Shown piece by piece: positions 1 through 9,400 of a stretch of 36,672 bases of DNA. Positions within the stretch are counted from its first letter, which is position 1, and each line of letters begins with the position of its first letter. A program made the translations under genes and the position numbers. The notes beneath the pieces are model-generated. The model was not told the DNA's origin and made no database searches. It saw nothing but the letters and a program-made list of their open reading frames with translations. The stretch is taken from assembly GCF_004152865.1 (NCBI RefSeq), contig NZ_SEOO01000033.1, positions 1 to 36,672 on the forward strand, in the 5' to 3' direction. This stretch comes from Sphingobium cupriresistens. GTDB lineage: Bacteria > Pseudomonadota > Alphaproteobacteria > Sphingomonadales > Sphingomonadaceae.

Positions 1-126
1 TGGAAACAATCGGCGCGGTGAGCCATAACCCCATTGTCAGCCTGCCAGCTCTGGCTGCCTGACCCGAACCCGATCCCGATCCTGCCGTGGATTGACGGTT
101 CCTACACCACCTCCTGGGACACGACC
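1..126 (+). mobile_element. Right end of an insertion sequence (partial, possibly IS256-like)
   Basis: The plus strand has a short open frame at 3-62 ending in TGA (ETIGAVSHNPIVSLPALAA) that could be the C-terminus of a transposase. About 55 bases later comes CTACACCACCTCCTGGGACA followed by CGACC, which resembles the terminal inverted repeat of IS256-family elements as I remember them. The putative element edge at 126 coincides with the point where the minus-strand protein encoded at 1024-127 changes from ordinary sequence to low-complexity Arg/Gly/Ser text. The rest of the element lies outside the window, so family assignment is tentative. Confidence 0.4.
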
Positions 127-1024
127 ATTCATGCATGGGCAAAGAGCGCAGAAAGCTGTTGAATGCGGGGTACACACCGGCATGGATTTTCTCCAGTCGG
201 CTGTCGCTAATGCCTTCGGCGCGCAGGATTTCCTTCTTGCCCTCGAAGGTCAGCCTGTCGAGTTCGGGACGCCTCAACGCCACGATAATCTGGATGGCTT
301 CTCGAAAGGAGCGGGCGCGAGGCTCATTGGCGTGTGAGAGAAGCCATTCCACTCGCCGGTCGAATAGATTGCGATCAAGGGTGTCCAGCAAGGTTCGTGA
401 TGTGACCAGCGCGGACGCGACCCGCCCTGCGAGTTTGACGCGCAATTCACTCATCGGGATGGGGCGGTGCGGCGTGCAATGCCAAAGAGCCTGATCCCGG
501 CTGAGAACGAACAGCGCGCCATGATCCGCGACGAATGCGCGAAGCGCCTTTGGAACCAAAGGCTTGAGCGTTCCATCAGGTAGCATTTCCGCGCACGAAA
601 TATCTCCGCTCGCGATCAGGTTCCGAAATTCGGCGAGCGCCCGTAGGTCACGTTGAAGTGCCTCGTTCGGTTCCGCGACAATGTCCTCGATTTCCAGTTC
701 GTCACGAACCTTGGTGCGGAAATGGGCCAATATGAACACGGTGCCCGCGCCCAGAAGCAGCGGAACGCCAATGCCGGTCTTGATTGGATCGGGCGCAAGG
801 ATGAGGACAATCGCGACCAGAACCGCCAACGCCGCAGCCAGTCGCACGAAGTCGAGCCACAAGCGCCGCTTGCGCCCGCGTTTCGCTGCCGATGCCATAG
901 CGTCGATTACGTCAGCCGGAATGATGGCTTGTAGGGACGTTCCGGTTGGTTGCCTCAGAAACGCAATGAAGCCGTCCCGAATTTTGACGAACTCGGCGGG
1001 GCGAAGAGGCAACTGCTCCTGCAT
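2..1024 (-). pseudogene. Unknown two-TM membrane protein, interrupted by the insertion sequence
   Basis: A minus-strand frame runs without a stop from ATG at 1024 to the left window edge. An in-frame TAG lies three codons upstream, so the start cannot be much earlier; there is no clear Shine-Dalgarno, and ATG 898 (MASAAKRGRKRR) is an alternative start. The protein starts MQEQLPLRPAEFVKIRDGF, has a basic patch (AAKRGRKRR), then two adjacent hydrophobic segments at about residues 57-100, then a soluble, charged part of about 190 residues. Native-looking sequence ends near NSFLRSLPMHEW, at about position 127. Beyond that the frame reads through the insertion-sequence end (CPRRWCRNRQS and a GSGSGS run), so the true C-terminus is lost or lies beyond the element. 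I recognise no family. Codon use is less GC-biased than in the housekeeping genes to the right, which suggests accessory DNA. Confidence 0.6.
3..62 (+). CDS. Possible C-terminal fragment of a transposase
   Basis: A 19-codon open frame enters from the left window edge and ends with TGA at 60-62. I do not recognise the peptide. Its position just inside the presumed insertion-sequence end suggests it is the tail of that element's transposase, but this is inferred from context only. Confidence 0.25.
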   Translation, partial: ETIGAVSHNPIVSLPALAA

Positions 1025-1135
1025 CCGGCGCTAAGGCTTAAGGGCATTGGTGGGCGTCTTCAATTCCGAACAGCCATCACATCGCGTTCAAATCCGATGC
1101 GTCCTGTTGGATTGCCAAAAAAAAACATTCTGATC

Positions 1136-1157
1136 TGCACCACCAGTGCACCACCAG
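1136..1157. repeat. Tandem 11-bp direct repeat
   Basis: TGCACCACCAG occurs twice back to back (1136-1146 and 1147-1157), following a run of nine A's at 1117-1125. It lies in the gene-free stretch 1025-1211 downstream of the tRNA. Its function is unknown; it may be a remnant of recombination at the tRNA flank. Confidence 0.6.
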
Positions 1158-1168
1158 ACGAAATTTGG

Positions 1169-1191
1169 CCCCTCAAAAGGGGAGGGTTTTT
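1169..1191 (+). terminator. Small hairpin with T run
   Basis: CCCCT/AGGGG stem (1169-1173 and 1178-1182) with a CAAA loop, then AGGG and five T's. It reads as a weak terminator on the plus strand. No plus-strand gene lies just upstream, so what it terminates is unclear. On the minus strand the stem has no T run after it. Confidence 0.35.
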
Positions 1192-1211
1192 CGGCTAAGT
1201 CATTGATTTTT

Positions 1212-1288
1212 TGGTCGGGACGAGAGGATTCGAACCTCCGACCCCCACACCCCCAGTGTGATGCGCTACCAGGCTGCGCTACGTCCCG
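1212..1288 (-). tRNA. tRNA-Pro (anticodon GGG)
   Basis: The reverse complement folds as a full cloverleaf of 77 nt including an encoded CCA (1212-1214). The acceptor stem is CGGGACG/CGTCCCG, the D arm GCGC/GCGC, the anticodon arm TCACA-CTGGGGG-TGTGG with GGG at positions 34-36, and the T arm GGAGG-TTCGAAT-CCTCT. Anticodon GGG reads CCC/CCU proline codons. The 3' end faces left, toward the accessory region and the insertion sequence, which is the side where integrating elements usually sit. Confidence 0.95.
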
Positions 1289-1300
1289 ACCGGAGGGCGC

Positions 1301-1329
1301 CCAATAGTAGCACAAATGGGAAGTTGCAA
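1301..1329 (-). promoter_or_regulatory. Candidate promoter of tRNA-Pro
   Basis: On the minus strand TTGCAA (1329-1324) is followed after 17 bases by TATTGG (1306-1301). Transcription would start near 1294, a few bases before the mature tRNA 5' end at 1288. Spacing is ideal and the -10 match is fair; called by eye. Confidence 0.4.
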
Positions 1330-1473
1330 GCGCTCAATCGCATCTCTTTGCGCCGACCGCCGCAATCCCTAATCATATTGCCTCTGCGCCCCCATCTGTG
1401 TTAGCCGCCCGCCCTTGATCCGTGGACGCCGAGAGGGCGTGCGCGACCGACAGACAATGAGGCAGTCCCACCC

Positions 1474-1809
1474 ATGTTCATTACCCCAGCCTTTGCCCAG
1501 ACCGCGGGCGGGCAAGCCTCCGGCGCCGGAATCCTGGTGCAGATGGCGCCGCTGGTCCTGATCTTCGTCGTCTTCTATTTCCTGCTGATCCGTCCGCAAC
1601 AAAAGAAGATGAAGGCGCATAAGGCGAAGATCGACGCCGTGAAGAAGGGCGATCAGGTCATCACCGGCGGCGGCCTGGTCGGCAAGGTGGCGCGCGTGGA
1701 CGAAATTTACGCCGACATCGAACTGGCGCCGGGCCTGAAGGTCAAGGCGGTCAAGGCGACCCTGACCGAGGTGATCGATCCGACCGCCGCCAAGCCCGCG
1801 AACGACTGA
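1474..1809 (+). CDS. yajC: YajC, Sec translocon accessory subunit
   Basis: Small inner-membrane protein of 111 aa that associates with SecD/SecF and SecYEG in protein export and membrane insertion. A short N-terminal stretch (MFITPAFAQ) is followed by one hydrophobic segment at about residues 24-43 (APLVLIFVVFYFLLIRPQQK), the family hallmark, then a cytoplasmic basic helix and a small beta domain (GDQVITGGGLVGKVARVDE). Length is normal. It is the first gene of yajC-secD-secF, with 8 bases between its stop and secD, so the three are surely cotranscribed. A modest promoter candidate TTGCGC-N16-TAATCA lies at 1348-1375. Confidence 0.96.
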   Translation: MFITPAFAQTAGGQASGAGILVQMAPLVLIFVVFYFLLIRPQQKKMKAHKAKIDAVKKGDQVITGGGLVGKVARVDEIYADIELAPGLKVKAVKATLTEVIDPTAAKPAND

Positions 1810-1817
1810 GCGCCTTC

Positions 1818-3416
1818 ATGCTGAACTTCTCGCGCTGGGCGGTCTTCGCGATCATCCTGCCTCTGGCGATCGGCGTGTTGTGCGCCGTGCCCAGTTTCCT
1901 GCCCGACAGCGTCGTGACGAAACTGCCCGGCTTCATGCAGACGCGCGTCAATCTGGGCCTCGACCTGTCGGGCGGCAGCCATCTGCTGCTGGAAGCGTCG
2001 ACGCAGGATGTGGCCAAGCAGCGCCTCACCAACATGGAAGAGCAGGTCCGCACCGAATTGCGCCGGGGCGATCCCAGGATCGCGATCGGTGATATTTCGA
2101 GCCGCGACGGGAAGCTGAGCTTCATGGTGCGTGACCCGTCGCAGGTCGATGCCGCCGTCGAGCGCATCCGCCCGCTGACGCAGGGCGCGGGCCTGACCGG
2201 GCAGCGCGATTTCAATGTCGAGGTGGTCAACAGCTCCACCATCGTCATCACGCCGACTGAGGCGGGCATCAAGAATGCGGTCAAGAGCGCGATGGAGGTT
2301 TCGACCGAAGTCATCCGCCGCCGCATCGACGAAATGGGCACGCGCGAACCGACGATCCAGCAGCAGGGCGACAATCGCATCGTCGTGCAGGTGCCGGGCC
2401 TGCAAGATCCCAAGGCATTGAAGGCGCTGCTGGGCCAGACCGCCAAGCTGGAATTCAAGCTGGTCGACACGACCGCCAACCCATCCGAAGTGGCGCAGGG
2501 GCGTGCGCCGGTGGGCAGCGAAGTGCTGCCCTATGTCAACAACCCGTCGGGCGTGCCGTTCATCGCGGTCAAGCGCCAGGTGATGGTGTCGGGCGAGGAT
2601 CTGACCGACGCGACGCAGGGTTATGACCAGAGCAACCAGGCGATCGTCAACATCCGTTTCAACAGTTCGGGTGGCCGCAAGTTCGGGCAGGTGACGTCGC
2701 AGAATGTCAACCGCCCCTTCGCCATCATCCTGGACGGCAAGGTGCTGTCGGCGCCGAACATCAACGAACCGATCCTGGGCGGCAGCGCGCAGGTCAGCGG
2801 CAGCTTCACCGTGGAAAGCGCCAACCAGCTGGCCATCGCTCTGCGATCGGGCAAGCTGCCGGTGAACTTCGTGGTGGTGGAAGAGCGCACCGTGGGGCCG
2901 GGGCTGGGCGCGGATTCGATCCGGGCGGGCCTGATCGCATCGGTGGTCGCGGTGGTCGCGGTCGCGGTCTTCATGTTCGTAAGCTATGGCCGCTTCGGCA
3001 TGTATGCGAACCTGGCCGTCGCGATCAACGTGCTGGTCATCCTGGGCGTCATGGGCATATTGGGCGCGACGCTGACGTTGCCCGGCATCGCCGGTTTCGT
3101 GCTGACCATCGGCACGGCGGTCGACGCCAACGTGCTGATCTACGAACGCATCCGCGAAGAGCGGCGACGGGGGCGCAATGTCGTGGCGGCGATCGAACAT
3201 GGTTACAAGGAAGCGAGCCGCACGATCTTCGAGGCGAATGTGACCCACGCCATCGCCGGCGGCATCATGCTCGCGCTGGGGTCGGGGCCAGTCAAGGGCT
3301 TCGCCATCGTGCTGCTGATCGGCATCGCGACCAGCGTGTTCACCGCCGTCACCTTCACCCGCATGGTCGTCGCGAACTGGGTGCGCCGCACCCGTCCGAC
3401 CGACATTCACATTTAA
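1818..3416 (+). CDS. secD: Protein translocase subunit SecD
   Basis: RND-like subunit that with SecF uses the proton gradient to pull exported proteins through SecYEG late in translocation. The 532-aa protein has one TM at about residues 8-28, the conserved DLSGG motif at 49-53, a large periplasmic P1 region to about 360, and five C-terminal TMs from about 370 to 520. The RND signature VDANVLIYERIREE is at about 435-448. Length is slightly shorter than E. coli SecD, as is common in alphaproteobacteria. It lies between yajC and secF. Its ATG follows the yajC stop by 8 bases without a strong Shine-Dalgarno, so translational coupling is likely. Confidence 0.97.
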   Translation: MLNFSRWAVFAIILPLAIGVLCAVPSFLPDSVVTKLPGFMQTRVNLGLDLSGGSHLLLEASTQDVAKQRLTNMEEQVRTELRRGDPRIAIGDISSRDGKLSFMVRDPSQVDAAVERIRPLTQGAGLTGQRDFNVEVVNSSTIVITPTEAGIKNAVKSAMEVSTEVIRRRIDEMGTREPTIQQQGDNRIVVQVPGLQDPKALKALLGQTAKLEFKLVDTTANPSEVAQGRAPVGSEVLPYVNNPSGVPFIAVKRQVMVSGEDLTDATQGYDQSNQAIVNIRFNSSGGRKFGQVTSQNVNRPFAIILDGKVLSAPNINEPILGGSAQVSGSFTVESANQLAIALRSGKLPVNFVVVEERTVGPGLGADSIRAGLIASVVAVVAVAVFMFVSYGRFGMYANLAVAINVLVILGVMGILGATLTLPGIAGFVLTIGTAVDANVLIYERIREERRRGRNVVAAIEHGYKEASRTIFEANVTHAIAGGIMLALGSGPVKGFAIVLLIGIATSVFTAVTFTRMVVANWVRRTRPTDIHI

Positions 3417-3437
3417 GAGGGGCGGGAGGACACACCC

Positions 3438-4427
3438 ATGAAACTTCTCAAGCTCGTCCCCGACAACACCAATATCGGCTTCGTTGCGATCCGCAAATGG
3501 GCCTTCGCCCTGACCGCGCTGCTGACCGTGCTGGCCGTGGGCGCGACCGCGCACAAGGGCCTCAATCTGGGCGTCGACTTCGTCGGCGGCCTGATGATCG
3601 AGGCGAAATTCCCGCAGGCGGTGGATACCGACAAGGTGCGCTCCACCATCGGCCGTCTGGGCGTGGGCGAAAGCTCGCTCCAGCAGTTCGGCGACGCCAA
3701 TACCGTGCAGATTCGCCTGCCATTGCCCGATCAGGGCGGGGCCGGCGCGGCCAATGCTGTGGTGGAAAAGACCCGCCAGGCGATGGTCGCGCAATTCCCC
3801 GGCGTCACCTTCTCCCGCTACGACACGGTGTCGGGCAAGGTGTCGGGCGAGCTGATCCAGAATGGCGTGCTGGCGGTCGTGCTGGCGATCCTGGGCATCG
3901 CGGTGTTCAGCTGGTTCCGCTACGAATGGCAGTTCGGCGTCTCGACCTTCGTCGCGATCGTGCATGACGTGCTGATGACGCTGGGCTTCTTTGCGATCAC
4001 CCAGCTCGAATTCGACCTCAACATCATCGCCGCGGTGCTGACGATCGTGGGCTATTCGATCAACGACAAGATGGTGATCGACGACCGTATCCGCGAAAAT
4101 ATGCGCAAATATCGCAAGATGGACATGAAGGCGCTGATCGATCTGTCGGTCAACGAGACCCTTCCCCGGACCGTGATGACGTCCGTCACCATCCTGCTGG
4201 CGCTGGGCGCGCTGCTGCTGCTGGGCGGCCATGTGCTGCGCGGCTTCACCGCCGCCATGATGCTGGGCATTATCGTTGGCACCTATTCGTCGGTCTATGT
4301 GTCGTCTTCGCTGCTGATTTCGCTGGGTCTGACCCCGCAGACATCGGATAAGAAGGCGGCCAAGAAGGGCGACTATGCCGGCACCGCCGAGCGGGTCGGG
4401 CCGCGCGACGATGGGGCCAAGCCCTGA
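3438..4427 (+). CDS. secF: Protein translocase subunit SecF
   Basis: Partner of SecD in the SecDF-YajC complex. The 329-aa protein has an N-terminal TM at about 20-38, the GVDFVGG motif at 45-51, a periplasmic domain to about 135, and five further TMs. The family signature YSINDKMVIDDRIREN is present. A strong Shine-Dalgarno (GGGAGG) sits about 10 bases upstream of the ATG. The C-terminus is a charged tail (KKAAKKGDYAGTAERVGPRD). Its TGA stop (4425-4427) overlaps the likely CTG start of the next gene. Confidence 0.97.
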   Translation: MKLLKLVPDNTNIGFVAIRKWAFALTALLTVLAVGATAHKGLNLGVDFVGGLMIEAKFPQAVDTDKVRSTIGRLGVGESSLQQFGDANTVQIRLPLPDQGGAGAANAVVEKTRQAMVAQFPGVTFSRYDTVSGKVSGELIQNGVLAVVLAILGIAVFSWFRYEWQFGVSTFVAIVHDVLMTLGFFAITQLEFDLNIIAAVLTIVGYSINDKMVIDDRIRENMRKYRKMDMKALIDLSVNETLPRTVMTSVTILLALGALLLLGGHVLRGFTAAMMLGIIVGTYSSVYVSSSLLISLGLTPQTSDKKAAKKGDYAGTAERVGPRDDGAKP

Positions 4428-4816
4428 GCGACGCCGGGATCAAGGTTCGCCGGGACGATGACGGTCAGGGACCGATCGTCACCGGCTTTCAGGGCCGGGG
4501 CTTTCGGGTGCGCGATGACGTGTTTCCCGACGGCCTGCTGCTCAGTCCGGTGCGGGCAATGGCCTGGGCCGATGCGCCGGATGTCGAGGCGCTGACGGTG
4601 AAGGCGCTGGGCGACTTGTTCGATGCCGATCCGAAGCCTGAATTCCTGCTGCTGGGCACCGGCGCCGGATTGCGGCAGCCGCCGCGCGCCTTCGTCCGCG
4701 CGGTCGAGGCGTTGGGGATCGGCGTGGAGGCGATGGACAGCCGCGCCGCGGCCCGCGCCTGGGGCGTGCTGCGCGCCGAGGAGCGGCAGATCGTGGCGGC
4801 GTTGCTGCCTTTGTAA
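4424..4816 (+). CDS. Mth938-like domain (DUF498/NDUFAF3-type) protein
   Basis: Small soluble protein of the Mth938/DUF498 fold, a family that includes the mitochondrial complex I assembly factor NDUFAF3; the bacterial role is unsettled. The conserved core is visible: PIVTGFQGRGFRV, then DVFPDGLLLSPVRAMAW, LTVKALGDLF and FLLLGTGAG. The last holds the family's Gly-rich turn. The first ATG/GTG/TTG in frame is GTG at 4508, but that would remove the conserved first strand. CTG at 4424 overlaps the secF TGA by four bases and has GGGG seven bases upstream. It gives about 130 aa, the usual family length. Location after secF is common in alphaproteobacteria in my recollection. The start is the uncertain part. 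Confidence 0.75.
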   Translation: MSDAGIKVRRDDDGQGPIVTGFQGRGFRVRDDVFPDGLLLSPVRAMAWADAPDVEALTVKALGDLFDADPKPEFLLLGTGAGLRQPPRAFVRAVEALGIGVEAMDSRAAARAWGVLRAEERQIVAALLPL

Positions 4817-4827
4817 TGGATGGTTTC

Positions 4828-4851
4828 GTGTTCCCGCCTGCGCGGAAACAC
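4828..4851. repeat. Palindromic hairpin between the Mth938 gene and the M20 peptidase gene
   Basis: GTGTTCCCGC (4828-4837) pairs with GCGGAAACAC (4842-4851) in 9 of 10 positions around a CTGC loop. There is no clean T run, so this is a weak terminator or a small dispersed palindrome of the CCCGC/GCGGG type. Confidence 0.5.
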
Positions 4852-4929
4852 ACACGCTTTGCTAGAAGCCTTGCCGTCCCGTCGCCGCTCCGCCAAGCTG
4901 CGCACCTCTTCCATCCAAGGGGCTTTTCC

Positions 4930-6354
4930 ATGGCATTTCGTCGTCCCGCCGCCGCGCTGATCGCGGCGCTTCTCGTCACCACCAGCGCCCACGCCGCGAC
5001 CCCCGATGCGCAGGCGCGCGGGGGCGAGGCCGCTTTCCGGGGTCTGTACAAGGAACTGGTCGAAACCGATTCGAGCTGGCCCGACGGCAGTTGCACGCTG
5101 GCGGCCGAACGGATGGGCGCGCGGTTGAAGGCGGCGGGCTATGGGACAAGCGACGTAGCGATCATCGTCGATCCGGCGCATCCCAAGGAAGGCAATCTGA
5201 CCGCCATCCTGCGCGGCAGCGACGCCAAGCTGCCCGCCATCCTGCTGCTCGCCCATATCGACGTGGTCGCGGCCAAGCGCAGCGACTGGGAGCGCGATCC
5301 GTTCAGCCTGATCGAAGAAGGCGGCTATTTCTACGGGCGTGGCACGTCCGACGACAAGGCGATGGCGGCGGCCTTCACCGACCAGATGGTCCGTTACAAG
5401 ACCGAGGGCTACACGCCAAAGCGGACGATCAAGCTGGCGCTGACCTGCGGCGAGGAGACGGAGAAGGCGCTGAATGGCGTCGAATATCTGCTCAAGACCA
5501 AGCCCGATGCGATGTCGGCCGGATGGGCGCTGAACGAGGGCGGCGGCGGGTCGCTGGACGAGAGCGGCAAGCCGGTGAGCCAGGGCGTGCAGGCGGGCGA
5601 GAAAGTCTATCAGGACTTCACCTTGACCGCGACCGCGCCGGGCGGCCATAGTTCGCGCCAGACCCCGCATGTCAATGCGATCGGGTGGATGGCGGCGGCG
5701 CTGGCGCGGGTCAACGCCTATGATTTCCCAGTGAACCTGACCCCGGCGGCCAAAGCCTATTTCGGCGCGTCGGCGTCGCTCTATCCCGCCAAGGTGTCGA
5801 GCGCGATGGCGGCGATCGGCGCGGGCAAGGCAAGCGCGGCCGACTATGCGACGGTGTCGGCCGAGAGCGCGAGCTGGAACGCGACGCTGCGCACAACCTG
5901 CATCCCGACGCTGATTTCCGGCGGCCATGCGCCCAATGCCCAGCCGCAATCGGTGACCGCCAACGTCAATTGCAGGATCATTCCGGGCGAGGCGGTGGAC
6001 GCCGTGTTGGCGCGGTTGAGCGAGGTGGCGGCCGATTCGAAGGTCAAGGTGACGCTGGCCGATCCGCCGCAGCCCAAATCCTCCGCGCCCGAACTAACGC
6101 CGCAGATCATGGGGCCGATTGAAGCGCTGACCAAGGAGATGTGGCCGGGCGTGCCGGTGATCCCGCGCCTCGCCACCGGGGCGACCGACGGGCGTTTCAC
6201 CAATGCGGCGGGCATCCCCACCTATGGCGTGTCGGGCATGTTCGCCGACCCGGACGGGCAGGGGGTCCATGGCCTGAACGAACGCATCCGCGTCAAGTCG
6301 ATTCTGGACGGGCGGGCATTCCTGTACCGGCTGGTGAAGCTGTATACGCAGTGA
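4930..6354 (+). CDS. Secreted M20 family zinc metallopeptidase
   Basis: Amidohydrolase/exopeptidase of the M20/M25/M40 family, 474 aa. The start at ATG 4930 is chosen because it has AAGGGG upstream and opens a clean signal peptide (MAFRRPAAALIAALLVTTSA); a longer frame from 4816 lacks this logic. Cleavage after SAHA near residue 22 would send it to the periplasm. Catalytic-domain residues are intact: HID at 109-111, SDDK with the bridging Asp near 141, and EE at 175-176. The dimerisation domain starts with the PGGHSSRQ motif, and GATDGRF near the end is also typical. The substrate (peptide, dipeptide or acylated amino acid) cannot be told. A bidirectional terminator follows at 6428-6449. Confidence 0.9.
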   Translation: MAFRRPAAALIAALLVTTSAHAATPDAQARGGEAAFRGLYKELVETDSSWPDGSCTLAAERMGARLKAAGYGTSDVAIIVDPAHPKEGNLTAILRGSDAKLPAILLLAHIDVVAAKRSDWERDPFSLIEEGGYFYGRGTSDDKAMAAAFTDQMVRYKTEGYTPKRTIKLALTCGEETEKALNGVEYLLKTKPDAMSAGWALNEGGGGSLDESGKPVSQGVQAGEKVYQDFTLTATAPGGHSSRQTPHVNAIGWMAAALARVNAYDFPVNLTPAAKAYFGASASLYPAKVSSAMAAIGAGKASAADYATVSAESASWNATLRTTCIPTLISGGHAPNAQPQSVTANVNCRIIPGEAVDAVLARLSEVAADSKVKVTLADPPQPKSSAPELTPQIMGPIEALTKEMWPGVPVIPRLATGATDGRFTNAAGIPTYGVSGMFADPDGQGVHGLNERIRVKSILDGRAFLYRLVKLYTQ

Positions 6355-6422
6355 GGTGCGAAAAGCCATCTACGCTCGAAGCGGACGGACGTTCATGATC
6401 CTGTCCCACCGCCACCCCAACG

Positions 6423-6452
6423 AAAAAGGGCCGCCCCATCGGGCGGCCCTTT
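6423..6452. terminator. Bidirectional intrinsic terminator
   Basis: A perfect 9-bp stem GGGCCGCCC (6428-6436)/GGGCGGCCC (6441-6449) with loop CATC. It is flanked by AAAAA on the left and TTT on the right. It lies between the convergent M20 peptidase and autotransporter genes and can serve both. Confidence 0.88.
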
Positions 6453-6474
6453 CCTTTCGGCTGGGAGCCGGAAA

Positions 6475-9400
6475 TCAGAAGCGGAATTTCACCGCGGCGC
6501 GATAGCTCTGATATTTCACGTCGCTGCGCCACAAGGTCGTGTCGGCCGACAGGCTGAGATCGACATTGCCCGTGGTGATCGTCAGGCCGCCGCCCACCTC
6601 ACCCCAATTGCGGTCCGAACCGCCGAGCGCGAAGGGCGCCAGGCTGCCGGTGCCGCCGACCAGATTGGCCAGGAAGAAGGCCGGCTGGTCGTTGAATTCA
6701 TGGACGAAGTTGGCGGTGACATAGGGTTTGAAGCCGCCGGTGTTGGCCTTCACCGTGGCGCCCAGGCGGCCCTGGGCGCTGCGGATGGCGTGACGTTTGA
6801 TCACCAGCGCGGCGTCGCCGCCATATTCGGCCAGGTTGCCCGAGCTGATGTAAGCGCCACGGATCGAGGCGCGCGGCACGATGCTGAAGGCGTCGCCGCC
6901 CAGCGCCTTGCTGAGCCCCAGTTCGCCCGACAGCGCCAGTTCCTGGTCGCTGCCATAAAGGGTGTAGGGGGTGACGCCGACGGCGAAGGAACGGCGCGAG
7001 CGGGTGGTGAGGGTGCCGGCGCTGCCGACGCCGTCCAGCTTGACGCCGCCCAGGTCGAAGGCGCCATAGACGGTGCCCTGATAGAGCCGCGCGCGCGCCG
7101 TGTCATTGGCGCCCGTATCGCCCTTCAGCTCGCTGAACGAGGCGGCCAGGCCGATCACGCCATTGTCGCCAAACGCCTTTTCGACGCCCGCCGCCGCATA
7201 CCAGCCATCGAACTGGTCACGGCCGAGCGGGATGGCGGTGCGCATCGGCGCGCTCTTGCCGTCGAGATAGCCGCCCGCCAGGAAGGCGCTCATATCGTCG
7301 GGCAATACGCCTTCGCGGGTCGTCGTGTCGCCGCCGCCGCCTTGGTCCATGCCCAGGTCGATATTGTTGAGGCTGGCGGAGGCGAGCTGGATCGGCTGGC
7401 CGGTCATGGTCAGCGTGCCGCCGAGCGAACCGGCGTCCAGCCTGGTCAGGCGGTCGCGATAGAAGCGCGCCATATTGTCGTTGAGCACTTCGGCCATCGA
7501 CGTCTTGAGCGTTTCGGTGCGCGGCGCCATCGCCTCGAACGTCGCCTGCACGCCGGCGACGCTCAGCAGGTCCGCTTCGCCGTAGAGGGCGGCGTAATTG
7601 GCGTAGAGCGACCGGTTCTGGTCGAGCAGCTGGGCGAAGCTGGTCTGGTTCTGCGCCGCCGGATTGACGACATCGGCATAGAGACCCGCGTCGATACGCA
7701 CGCTGACGGAATTTTCGCCATAGATCAGCACCGGCTTGAGCACCGCGGACAACTGCGCCGGGGCGGTGAAGGTGCCGTCGATGCCGCCTTCCGCCGTTAC
7801 GAACGTATATTGGTTGCCGAAACGGATCTTGGTGCCGGCAGCCTGGCCGAAGGCGACCTGGCCGCCCAGCGCCGCGATGCCGTCGATCGGATCGCCGACC
7901 GCGAGGAGCGACACGTCGCCATCGGCCTGCGCCGCGGTGATCGCAGCGGCGCTGCGCTGTTCCTCCGTGCTGCCGCCGCCATCGCCGCCGCCGGTGTCGG
8001 GATTTTCGCCTTCGCCTTCGCCACCATCATCCGTGACGAACTCGGTCGCCTTGACCGCCAGCACGTCCGACACGCCATTGGCGCCCAGGTCGATCTGGAG
8101 TGTGCTGCCCGACGTCAGCAGCGCATTGCCCTCGACCGTCAGCGTGCCGATGGTGCCGATGCCACCGGGAGCGACGGTGCCCAGGATGTTGGTGAAGAAG
8201 GGCGTGCGCAGCGTGCCGCTGCCCGACAACAGGCCGGTCAGCAGGAAATAGTCGCCGGGCGTTTCGATCGTGCCGTTGATATTCACCACCCCGGACAGGT
8301 GGGAAATGTCCATCAGGCTGGTCAGCGAGCCGTCCGCCGTGACGTCCAGCGCCGCGCCGGTGCCGGCGATGGTGAAGCGATCGACGGTGACGTCCGTGTC
8401 GAGCGTGGTCTTGCCCGCCGCGCTGAGCGTCACGTCATAATAGCGGCCGATAATCCCCTGCGACGCCAATGGGTCGATATTGTTGGGGACGAAATCGGAT
8501 GCGCCGGGCAGGCCGTTGGCCAGCGTCGGGCTGGGCAGGGCGTCACCGTCGCCTTCGGCCTGGGCCTGGTGCGCCGCGCCGCCTAGCGGGGTTGCGGTCG
8601 TGCCATTGGCGCTATGTTCGATCAGATCGACCCGGCCCTTGTTATCGGCAAGGGTGACGGCGCCGGCAGGCGTGGCCGCGGCGCTACCGCTGTCGGCGAC
8701 AGGCTGCCCGTTGACGATCAGCGTGCCGGTGCCGACATCATAGCAGACATCGTCCGGGCTGTAGCAGAGCTGGCCGAATTTCGAGGCGCTATCTTCGCCA
8801 AAGGCGCCTGCACCCGGCGTCGTGGGCACGCCGTTGGCCAGATTGCCGTTGCTGTCGATGATTCGGTAATTGGGATCGAGGGCGGTGATCCAGTGGGAGG
8901 CGTCGCTCCACTTGCCGTCGCCCGCCTTGGCGGTGGCGTAGCGGTAGGGGTTGTTTTCCGCGACCCAATCCCAGAACAGATAGAGCGGCTGATAGAAGGA
9001 CGAGCCGCCATAGGAGCTGAAAGGCTGTTCGAAGAAGTAGCGGCTGCCACCCGACAGCACGCCCAGCACGACCTTCTCATCGAACGTCTGGTCGAGGATC
9101 AGCGGGCCGCCGGAATCTCCGCCTGCGCTGAGGCCTTCGTTCGGCAGCGCGTCGTCCTTGAAAATATTGAAGTCGAACGGATTTTCGCCAGTCGGATCGT
9201 CAAAATCGGCCTGATACAGATTCTGCGTATAGCCGCTGCCGCCGCCGTAGAGGAAGGTGTCGATGTCATCCAGCGAGCCCAGCAGGCCCAGGAAATTCTC
9301 GGCCGTCTTGCGACGGAAATCGATGCCATAGGTGGACCCGGTCGTGCCGCTGCCGCTGCGGCCATAGCCCGTGATCGTGACATGATAGCCGGTGCCGCTC

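Noticed and set aside
1088..1315. Minus-strand open frame across the tRNA
   Set aside because: It overlaps the whole tRNA-Pro; the peptide is a tRNA translation artefact.
1707..4232. Long minus-strand open frame opposite yajC-secD-secF
   Set aside because: It is the mirror of high-GC codon use: rich in His, Arg, Asp and Gln with no domain, opposite three certain genes.
4508..4816. GTG 4508 as start of the Mth938-domain gene
   Set aside because: It would delete the conserved first strand; the upstream CTG fits family length better.
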